Positions 55,833 to 64,000 of a stretch of DNA of 64,000 nucleotides are shown here, in pieces; position 1 is the stretch's first letter; every line of letters starts with the position of its first letter. Origin of the DNA: Pochonia chlamydosporia 170 (lineage: Eukaryota > Ascomycota > Sordariomycetes > Hypocreales > Clavicipitaceae). The notes beneath the pieces are model-generated. The model worked only from the letters and a program-made list of their open reading frames with translations. It was not told the origin of the DNA and made no database searches. A program made the position numbers and the translations under genes. The stretch spans positions 186,001-250,000 of the forward strand of contig NC_035792.1 in the NCBI RefSeq assembly GCF_001653235.2, read 5' to 3'.

Positions 55833-58800
55833 CTTTCCACAGGGGTATTTCGCGTCGCTATGTCAATGCTGCTGTGTTTAGCAACCAAGTCAATTGTCAA
55901 GCTCAGTGCAAGAGACAGCAACACTGGTGATGCAATTGCTCAGGCTTCGATACAATCTCGTCAACAATTACCACTGCTTCAAAATCAGGACACGAATTAT
56001 TACTTATATTCCCACATTGTCCGAAATTCAACAACAAAAAATACTGTAGCGCTCAGCATGACGACGTCCACAGGTTCATCCCGTCCAGCCACGCTGAATT
56101 AGTGATGCGCCTCGGTACATTCTCAACCGCCCTTTTCTCCCGATGTCTACGTAATCATGCTAATTATATTCCTGAATGGCTGCTTTTTAGAACGGCTGAA
56201 TGTCCGGTTACCAGATTTTACTGGCCTCTCACGGGACAGTAGTTGAAGTCAGCTACGACGTGCAGAAAATATCTGATGACGACGCTCAAAGTGGCGGCCC
56301 CTGTGGCGTCTCAGCTAACCGAACTCGAGTGGGTTTTCTTTTTCTGGCCCTGCATTGTTTCAATACAATGAGGATGCGATCCAGATAAACCCCGGTACCA
56401 GCCAGGGGTTTGTAAGTGCCGATTGTGGTGAGTCTACTCATAACATTTCATCACCAGCAAAGTAGCCGTATCTGGGGTTGGCAAAACAAAAGATACGTGA
56501 TGAGTCCCTCTGAATTGTAGCAAGAGTTTCAGACAATCAATTGTCCATCAGCCTCACGGCCACACGGTCAGCTAAAAACTACTCTAGGCCAGGGTTGGGT
56601 AGCATCTTGGTGATGCCGACACGGAACCGAACGTGGCTGAACCGGCTTTGGTCTTGGCGCCAGAAAAACAAACACTCACATCCAGCCTGACTGTGAGATC
56701 CGAGGCACGCGACACTCAAGGCGGATCGATGCCAAGAAATTTTAGGTGCCGTTAAACCCGGCCCGGGGGGCCATAAGTCTTGGATTACGTATTGTTGATG
56801 CTTTGGTGAAAATAGCTGATAATTGATGGGACGCGCGGGCGCTACAGATGAAATATTGAACGGTAATTGACAACGGCGTCGTGTCGTTGACCCCCCGGGG
56901 ATTTTGCTCAATGACAAGCCAAGCAAACCTGAGCTTGTCGGTGTACATTTGCCACGTCAGATCCTAAACGGTGAACATGCAGCCTGACCGGAGCATTTCT
57001 GTCGTCGTTACAATAAGGCAATGTCTCCCTGAATGTGCTAGCAAGCGCTTCAGCTCCCAACTGGGCCAGGGTTTGGAAGATGGCGCTCAACCTGTTGCTT
57101 ATACGCGCCACCAAAACTTCTCCTGAGTTGAGACTGCTGCCTCATTGGCAACCGCGGTCTATCTTTAAGTAAATTTTGGGGCTTTGACAAGCAAGACAAG
57201 TACTGTCCCGATACGATGAACCGAACGGATGGGCTGTTTGAGAGGGACACACTCCGCTTGCCCTGAGATGATCAACTCTCTTATTTCTGCCATGGATGGT
57301 TCACATGCTCGTAGATGAAGATCAATAGTAGAGGTGATAGAGTATAATCCACGTTTTCATTGACTGACACAATCATATTCTACTTGTAGCAGAATGTCAG
57401 TACCTAACCTACAGCCCGAGCAATTTACAACCAATGCTTCTATTGTTTACCCTCTTCGCATCACGGCATATGATAGGTCAAGCCGAAATGTTGCAAAGCG
57501 GTCTAATATCTAAGTTTAATTAGCAAGTTGCATGCGTGACCTCACTGGGCTCCGTGAATTCAGCTGTGTCTACAAATTTGCACCCCTGCAAGAAGTAGGC
57601 TTAGCAAGATCGCCTATGTGCCACCACAGTGACATTCTTCGAGACACCACTCGTAATGCCGGATGAAGACTTGGCGCTTTGATCTCTGTGCATGATTTCG
57701 GCGAGATATTCGTGGGGGCACTGGCAAGGACTAGACAGAGATGGTGTTCAGCAGACGTTCTTGGAATTAAAGGAGGCGAAGTCTCAGCGGGTCATCGTGC
57801 TGCCCTGATCAACACATAGAAGTGCGAGTGTCTCGAGAGGAGCTTCTGGCCTAACGTTGGAGGCTTTAGGGTATTGCACAATTTGTTGTTACTTCACGCT
57901 ACTACTAACTGACTAAAGACTGTGGGATAGAGAAGCCTCTAATGGGATGATTTCATCATGGTATTCGCTGTTGTAAATCTCTTGACGGAACTCAGCCTGT
58001 CAGGTGGCCATGAATCCCATGACCCATATACATAGCTGGACTCTCGCATACAAGGACTCATCTCATGGTGGTGAATATTATTACTGAGTCCGGGCCCTTT
58101 GGGTTCTCTGTAGCACTGATCCGGAAGATTAGTCTATCGGCGCAGAAATAATCGTTCTTGTTATTGTGTGTAGCGGCGGATTCCTCGAGACAGCCTTTAA
58201 GATTCTCTGTTGAGTATTTGGTCCTGTGGCGGTTTAACCCCTTTTCTTTCTGGACATGTTCACTTCGCCCAAGTTCTCCTCTCTCTAGCTTAGGAACATA
58301 GCTTTTGCGCCAGCACACACTAATCTGTCTAAGAGTTTCTCATATCAGTTACATTACCATGATGCCCCTGATGTATCCGCCAGCTAAGAGCTGATTTGGG
58401 GAGGGAGTTAGTCTTTAACCAACGGAAACAGAAGTAAACCATCAAAAGGGCATCAGCATCGGCAGTAAGCTTAGTTTTATGCTTCCCTCAATTTAGAGAG
58501 CCTGATCTTCCCATTGTCATCCCCACTGGCACTTGATACACAACGCTGTGGGAACACATTTTACTACCAAGACTAGACTAAATTCTTGTGGTACTTATGA
58601 CCTCGTATAGATTCCCCGTATAATTTGCTCCGACACTGTGGCGCTGCTTAGAAGGTTTCCAAATACTTAGCTTTAAACCGCGCTCACCCTGATTAGACAG
58701 AGTTGTTGCTGCGTTCTTGTCCTTGCATGTTATGAACATTATGATAGGTATTGCGTTTGGCGTTGGTAGACCTGCAAAGACATGCCCTGCAATGGCGAGC

Positions 58801-58965
58801 TCGACCAAAGCTTAGGATTAGTGATTACCCAGTGCTACAACCCTTCGTGTACCATGCGCATTCGAAAAGGGAGCCAACTTTATCCTAAGATGACGGACTA
58901 ATTAACAAACTTGTCTCATCACATCATATACCAATACAACCAGATTACAACTCATCCAACCCCAA
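55833..58965. other. Long gene-free region (3.1 kb)
   Basis: The longest unannotated stretch in the window, lying between the propeller gene's 5' end and the Hsp20 gene's 3' end. Only short ORFs appear, none with family resemblance or coherent splicing. Base composition is ordinary, so RIP decay is not evident. A long ncRNA is possible but not supported. Confidence 0.4.
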
Positions 58966-59550
58966 TTACTGAACATCAACCTTCTTGTCCCCCGATGTTG
59001 ACCGAGCCTTCTTCGGAACCACCACCGTCAACAACCCATCCTTCAGACTCGCCTTCATATTATCCTCTTCCACCTCATCCGGAAATGTGAACGATCGCTC
59101 AAACGGCCCAACGTGCCTCTCGTGTAGAAGTTGTCGCGGGAAGATAGACTTTTGCCCAGCAGTCGTCGCCTTTGCATCAGGCTTGTCTGACGGTTGACCT
59201 GAAGTTTCCGTGGGCTCCGTCGCCGGCGCCTCCGTTTTCGTAGCGCCGGTAGCTATTTTCGTATCGATGGGCTCGATGATTCCATGGATCACAAGCACAT
59301 GGTTTTGTAGCCACACGACATCAATTTTAGTTTTGTCAGCTACACCCGGCAACTCGCCCTCCAAGATGTAGTCCCTCTCTGTTTCGGTGACACTGAATCT
59401 TGGTACGGAAACGGTTTTATAAGAAGTTGCCGGATCGTTCATGTAATATGGATCGCGATCTGTCAAGGACTGCAAAAGGGTTTGCAGTGAGTACGAGCGC
59501 CGGGTGAGGGAGACATGGTGAGGATGAAGCAGGCCCTGTATTGTCGACAT
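58966..59550 (-). CDS. Hsp20-family small heat-shock protein
   Basis: An intronless 194-residue protein of the Hsp30/Hsp20 type common in filamentous fungi. The alpha-crystallin domain begins at about residue 48 (VSVPRFSVTETERDYILEGELPGV) and is split by a Pro/Thr/Ala-rich insertion at about 100-133, typical for fungal Hsp30. It resumes at VGPFERSFTFPDEVEEDNMKASLKDGLLTVVVPK, which includes the conserved GLL motif (172-174). It binds unfolding proteins as an ATP-independent holdase in the cytosol. A TATA-like CATATAAG lies about 80 nt upstream of the start. I saw no clear three-unit heat-shock element close by. Confidence 0.9.
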   Translation of the reverse strand: MSTIQGLLHPHHVSLTRRSYSLQTLLQSLTDRDPYYMNDPATSYKTVSVPRFSVTETERDYILEGELPGVADKTKIDVVWLQNHVLVIHGIIEPIDTKIATGATKTEAPATEPTETSGQPSDKPDAKATTAGQKSIFPRQLLHERHVGPFERSFTFPDEVEEDNMKASLKDGLLTVVVPKKARSTSGDKKVDVQ

Positions 59551-60925
59551 TATGAAAGGACTAATTTCGTATTGCGATTCATAACTTCGCTTATGATCCT
59601 ACCGTGGAGTTGTGGCATTCGTGGACTTATATGGGCTGCTTCGGGTCGGCTGATGGAACTAACCTCAATTGTTACATTGAAATGTAGCCTCGCTGCAGTA
59701 GAAGCGCCATCGCACCACCGTTTAACGCCATTTCGCATCACCATCGCATCACTGTCACGATGCCACCATTCGGATCGTGGCCGCACCGTGTTAAAGTTTG
59801 GTGGACCACGCCACCTCGCGGTTTTTCTTGCTGCAGACCAACAAGCTGAACACCGGTTCATTGACGAGGGGTTCTACAACGGATTTTCGATGCTTTCCTT
59901 AGGACACGAAGTGTTGCTGCAAATAATATTCAGAATGTGGTGGTTTGCTTGTCTCAGGTAAATGAGTTGTTCCTACTTTCGGTGTCACTACCTAATTGCA
60001 AGTAATATACTCCAAGTTCGATCAACTTTGAAACACGTTGTTGTACCGGCAAGTTGTGGAAATTTACAGCTGCAAAATATAACATCATCTGCTAAAACAT
60101 TCACTGCCTCAACACTAGCCTTACGGACCAGCCTGATGTCGGAGCAGAGATGCATGGTTACTTGGGTGCAGGCGAATCTATTATTACTGGCATTGCCGTG
60201 GCGGCGCATATTTGCTTATGGAGATACTAGTTTGCAATTGTGAGCGAATCACCTTGTTCAATTCTCCCAAAAAGGAAGCTACGAGGGATTCTTCTATGTA
60301 AAGGACACAGACGACGGTCGAGGCAAGACCTTGGATAACGATCATGTCATCGATAACATACTTTCCGCGGTAATGATCCGATACGGATACCGAAAATTCC
60401 TCTATATCATTTGCCTTTCTTTGCCAGCTCCAGCATTGTTGACTGCAGTAATTGCCGAAATATCCCCTCAAGGGCGTCCACACCACAAACTCAACCGAGC
60501 ATTCTAGACCACGCCTCGTCATATGACCTCGTCGCATTCATCAAGTCTGGTTCGCAAAACCAGGAACCTCAGGGAAACAGGCATTATATGCTTGGGGAAA
60601 TCAGGTTTGCGTAGTCGAATCACCCCGTCGCAGAGCTTACACCGAAAGCACGAATCTGAGACACTTGTGAGAACCATTCTGCTTCAGTTGTCTATACCAT
60701 TAGTGCACTCAAAAGGGCTTCAATTACATGGCTCTGAAATTGAAGTTGGATTTAAATTTAAAATACACTAATGTGAATACAAACAGTGCCAAATGAAGAC
60801 GATACATTCTATGGGTCAAGAGCTCGAAGTCAACAATTCCAACGTCTGCATCAAATGATATAAGAAACGCCTAAAACTTCGCCAAGATGGACAGCCGACG
60901 ATGTGGTTCACCCTAACTATGCGCC
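59551..60925. other. Intergenic
   Basis: No supported gene. Holds the Hsp20 promoter and the 3' flank of the next gene. Confidence 0.4.
59626..59633 (-). promoter_or_regulatory. Predicted TATA box of the Hsp20 gene
   Basis: CATATAAG on the minus strand, about 76-83 nt upstream of the ATG. Predicted by spacing and sequence. Confidence 0.4.
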
Positions 60926-61675
60926 CTACACTTCTTCCCTCGATTCACGCCTCTTCCGGCCATGTTTTCTCACATCCTGTTTATGCTGCGGCGGCGTATT
61001 CACCGCAATCAGGAAGTTCTGCCCCAAATCCGACACAGCATGGACAGCAACATTCTCGCCAAAGGGCCACTCCTTGACAAATTCGGAATCACCCCTGTAG
61101 TCATACTCTGCGAAATCCTCTGGGTCAAGACACTTGTGTGCGGCTGTCCAAGCATCCGCACGATGGAGGTAGACCCCCTGAATGCTCGTCTGCTGCGATC
61201 CGCCACTCCGATCCACGTGGTAGTCAACCGTGGTTTGAACCAAGTAGTGCAAGAACTTTGCCCCTTCAGGTAGTATCATTTCACCGTTTTGGACATCTGA
61301 GCCGAGTGACTCGTTGTTCGGCGTGGTATCGACGCTCACACGAAGCTCTTGACCGTCGATGGAGCGAGCAAACACTAGGATTCCGTCGCCATGAGTCCAT
61401 TTCTCTCCGGGCAGGTCTTTATCGTGGCCGCGTATCTCGTACTTCTGGAAGTCGTCAGGCTGGAAGTTGAGCTTCTCAAGCGACTGTTTGGCGTAAGCTT
61501 TAGCTGCGTCCAAGGTACCATGCGTTTTCAGCACGTAAATGGTGCGACTGGCTCCGGATGCATCATGGGGATAGTCAATGACAGTAAGAATAGTATGAAA
61601 CAGTAGTTCAGGGACAAGTTTAGATGTTGGGTTGTTGATGATTTCCATTATGGCGGATGTGACAAGTGAGACCAT
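60926..61675 (-). CDS. Unrecognised protein with an internal duplication
   Basis: An intronless 249-residue protein that I cannot place in a named family. Two halves align with each other. Residues about 24-121 run from LLFHTILTVIDYPHDASG to YEIRGHDKDLPGEKWTHGDGILVFARS and LRVSVDTTP. Residues about 141-231 run from FLHYLVQTTVDYHVDRSG to YDYRGDSEFVKEWPFGENVAVHAVS and FLIAVNTPP. Each half looks like a small alpha/beta domain of about 95 residues. The tail (KHGRKRRESREEV) is basic. There is no signal peptide or membrane helix, so it is probably cytosolic or nuclear. A further in-frame ATG is at codon 10. Confidence 0.72.
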   Translation of the reverse strand: MVSLVTSAIMEIINNPTSKLVPELLFHTILTVIDYPHDASGASRTIYVLKTHGTLDAAKAYAKQSLEKLNFQPDDFQKYEIRGHDKDLPGEKWTHGDGILVFARSIDGQELRVSVDTTPNNESLGSDVQNGEMILPEGAKFLHYLVQTTVDYHVDRSGGSQQTSIQGVYLHRADAWTAAHKCLDPEDFAEYDYRGDSEFVKEWPFGENVAVHAVSDLGQNFLIAVNTPPQHKQDVRKHGRKRRESREEV

Positions 61676-62256
61676 TTTCTGTTAGCTTTGTGTCCGGATA
61701 GCTGGGTATGGAGAAAGCACTTTAGTATTTAAATGTTGCCCCAGTGCCTTCAGATTCGTAGTGGCGTGATGCATCATATCATCTTGCCGATGGTGGTGCA
61801 TAGCGCCTCCAGTTCTAATGTTGCCGCCGCCACATCACCTCACCTCTTCGAGCTTGATGATTTGTGGTCAGGAGATTGCAAAATCTACAACAAATGAGAC
61901 CCCATAGCCTAGAAACCTGTATTGAAGCACCTCCACGCCTGGGTATGCCGATCATGATGATGGCTCAAAACCATAAGCGCTATATAGCCGAACTTGGTTC
62001 GTACCTTGCCCCTGATATTCTGGAAGATGCTGTGATTCCTGTGCACATGACGAGGGGACCAAAAAGTGCTTCATCGAGCAAGTGCTTCACCGAAGTGTGT
62101 ACATAGGGTGGCATTAGTTCTGCTAGTCAAGTGCTAGTCAGGTTGACTGGGTTTGACGCCCCTGACCCATCTCAAACGAGTAATTTTCGTTCTTAAACCC
62201 ATCATTGTTACATGTGCATAAAAAACCTCTCATGCCCCTTCTTGACTCATAAACCA
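61676..62256. other. Intergenic
   Basis: No gene seen. Confidence 0.4.
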
Positions 62257-63375
62257 CTAAGCAGCCTTGTTCAACTTGCGAAGCATGTCCATAGCTCCCA
62301 TCGTCTCATACCACGCAGCATAATTGAACCCGAGTACCAACAAAGCCTCCTCCTTTGACCAGTGTGTATACCCGCCGTTCGGCCGTCTCAGAACACCAGC
62401 ATCCGGGTCGTTGATCAACAAGTTCCAAAAATACGGGTTGTACTTTTGAATGGCTGTGTACAGGTCCTTGATTTGCTTCTTCATCACCTCGGCTAGCTGC
62501 GTGGTCTCCTCAGTAGTGCCTAGGAGGATGTTTTGGCGCGATGCGACAATACTGCCGACGAGCTGCTCACGGATCATCTCGATGACTTCTTGTGGGATAG
62601 CGCCGGTAAGAGCGATTCTGGTGTTGTGGATTGATTGAGGATCAAGCAGAACTCGCACCTTAATTAACATCACGGCGACTGTGTGACTAAAGTCCAGAAG
62701 ACACTCTCTCAACCAAGGCGTAGGCGGTTCCAATGCGTCAGCACCTCTGACGTCTAAGAATGGCAAGTCCATATTGCCCCAGTCATAACGCCGACTTTTT
62801 CCAGCGGTTCCGTACCACTTCATGAAGTCGTAGGCATCCTGATCTCTACCCAGTCGAATGTATAACGCGGGGACGACCTGCCGCACCCCCAAGTTATCAC
62901 CGCGACATAGCCTGATCATGTCCAAGAGATGATCCAGTGAGGTTTTTACCGAGTCCACTGGGCCGCCAGCGGTGCCGTAGCTCAGAAGAATCGTGTCCAC
63001 AAGGTGGTAACGCGCTCGCATGTATGGTCGAGTCTCTAGAATCCCCCAAAAACGGCCAGCAAAGTTCTCGAAGATGTTTTCAGGTAGGAATGGGTCATCT
63101 GGAGAGTTGCGTAACTTATGGTCCTCATCCTCATACAAAAGCCGTGCCTTTTTGATCAGCTTACATGGCGTCTTGTGAGTTTCACGGTCTTTGGCTTGGC
63201 AGTCCCGTCCGCAGTAGTAGATTGACTGGCAGGCCGAGCAACGAAGCAGAGTGCCCTCCCTTCGATGACAAAGCTCGCAGGCTCGTGAAGCCAAGCCATT
63301 GAGCCTGGCAACTTTGACGTTCATGATAAGAGGCATTTTGACGCGTGATGGACAGAAGTAGGTGCTAAATAGCAA
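62257..63375 (-). CDS. MYND-type zinc-finger protein
   Basis: An intronless 372-residue frame. A complete MYND finger lies near the N-terminus: C33, C36, C46, C49, C55, C59, H67 and C71, with the text CELCHRREGTLLRCSACQ. This finger binds two zinc ions and usually a proline-rich peptide of a partner. The remaining 300 residues are helical and resemble other fungal MYND proteins of unknown role. No SET domain is seen, so it is not a SMYD-type methyltransferase. Methionines at codons 14 and 18 lie closer to the finger and may be the true start, since the first residues (FSTYFCPSR) are not conserved-looking. Likely nuclear or cytosolic. Confidence 0.83.
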   Translation of the reverse strand: MLFSTYFCPSRVKMPLIMNVKVARLNGLASRACELCHRREGTLLRCSACQSIYYCGRDCQAKDRETHKTPCKLIKKARLLYEDEDHKLRNSPDDPFLPENIFENFAGRFWGILETRPYMRARYHLVDTILLSYGTAGGPVDSVKTSLDHLLDMIRLCRGDNLGVRQVVPALYIRLGRDQDAYDFMKWYGTAGKSRRYDWGNMDLPFLDVRGADALEPPTPWLRECLLDFSHTVAVMLIKVRVLLDPQSIHNTRIALTGAIPQEVIEMIREQLVGSIVASRQNILLGTTEETTQLAEVMKKQIKDLYTAIQKYNPYFWNLLINDPDAGVLRRPNGGYTHWSKEEALLVLGFNYAAWYETMGAMDMLRKLNKAA

Positions 63376-64000
63376 GCAGATGGAATGCCAGGAGAGAGAG
63401 GCGAGTCACGTCGCGCTTGCTGGCAAGTATAACGGTAAAGCAATACAGTCGAGTCTGGAGAAGACACGCAGATTCTAAGCGAATGGCGTAGTTTCCTTAG
63501 CAGTATGGAATATAATTCCACAGAAAAGACGTATAGCTCCAATTTATGACAGAGTTAGGCATTGGGGAATGTAAGGTAATGCCCAAGGGTTCAAGTAGAT
63601 GAATGGTTGTACAAGAGATTATGTAATCGCACCCAGAGGAGTACCGTGTGAGTATCTCCCAGACCTTTATTGGAACTGCACACGACGGGATGAGGTGATG
63701 AAATAGAGGATGCAAGATAGATACTGAGGATAATCCTATGTATTGCGACTAAAGAGTCAGCCAGAACATGTTACGTAGCGCTGATTTTGGGCTTGTATCG
63801 TAAACACGGAACCTGCGAATGTCTTCCTGAAGGAAGATGTAAATGCGTGAAGTAGTAGCAGTCTCCTCGAAATATCATTTACTGGTTTGATGGGGACAAG
63901 AAAGGAGTAATTCGTATAGAAGTATCAGCTTCGTGTCCAGGTAAGAAGACTTGATTCCAGATTTGAAGATTCAGCAGGACATCTGAAACAATCAACAGAA
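63376..64000. other. Intergenic at window end
   Basis: No gene seen in the last 625 nt. It is upstream of the MYND gene. Confidence 0.4.

Overview
The window comes from a filamentous ascomycete (Pezizomycotina). The evidence is short spliceosomal introns (about 45-110 nt, GT...AG, often with a CTAAC-like branch site), fungal-restricted families (HsbA-type surface protein, Rhodopsin-domain 7-TM protein, NACHT-ankyrin NLR, AA11-type LPMO, mpaB-like oxygenase) and a pseudogene whose lesions fit RIP (C:G to T:A in CpA/TpG context). Family content suggests Sordariomycetes, probably Hypocreales; that placement is inference. All coordinates and splice sites were read by eye.

Left part (1-23.2 kb): a conserved core comprising the 3' end of a condensin subunit 1 gene and the complete Pol II CTD phosphatase FCP1. 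It is followed by mostly secreted or metabolic genes: an AA11-type LPMO (-), a P-loop sulfotransferase-like protein (+), an mpaB/DUF2236-type oxygenase (+), a secreted repeat protein with Kex2 sites (-), a metallo-beta-lactamase-fold lactonase-like enzyme (-) divergent from an FMN 2-hydroxyacid oxidase (+), a secreted CBM19-like plus lysozyme-like protein (+), and a 7-TM Rhodopsin-domain protein (-).

Middle part (25.5-42.3 kb): an APC-family permease, an HxxxD acyltransferase, a metallophosphoesterase with an altered catalytic motif, a terpene cyclase whose frame is broken once, and an HsbA-like secreted protein. Beyond these lies a decayed compartment of two AT-rich gene-poor stretches. They hold a RIP-damaged GT8/glycogenin-like pseudogene and, at the far side, a cytochrome P450 pseudogene. 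Between them sits an intact gene encoding about 24 ankyrin repeats.

Right part (42.6-64 kb): a giant intronless NACHT-ankyrin protein (2,125-2,144 aa), a DUF229/sulfatase-like membrane protein, a small four-helix membrane protein, a secreted predicted beta-propeller, an Hsp20 small heat-shock protein, an unrecognised protein with an internal duplication, and a MYND zinc-finger protein.

The best candidate for something undescribed is the secreted repeat precursor at 11875-12516. It has eight NRDF motifs, periodic KR/RR sites and a signal peptide, like Kex2-processed repeat proteins, but lacks the core tyrosines of known dikaritin RiPPs. Next in interest are the ankyrin-only gene beside the NACHT-ankyrin gene within a RIP-affected region, and the broken terpene cyclase near an acyltransferase, which may be a decaying metabolite locus.
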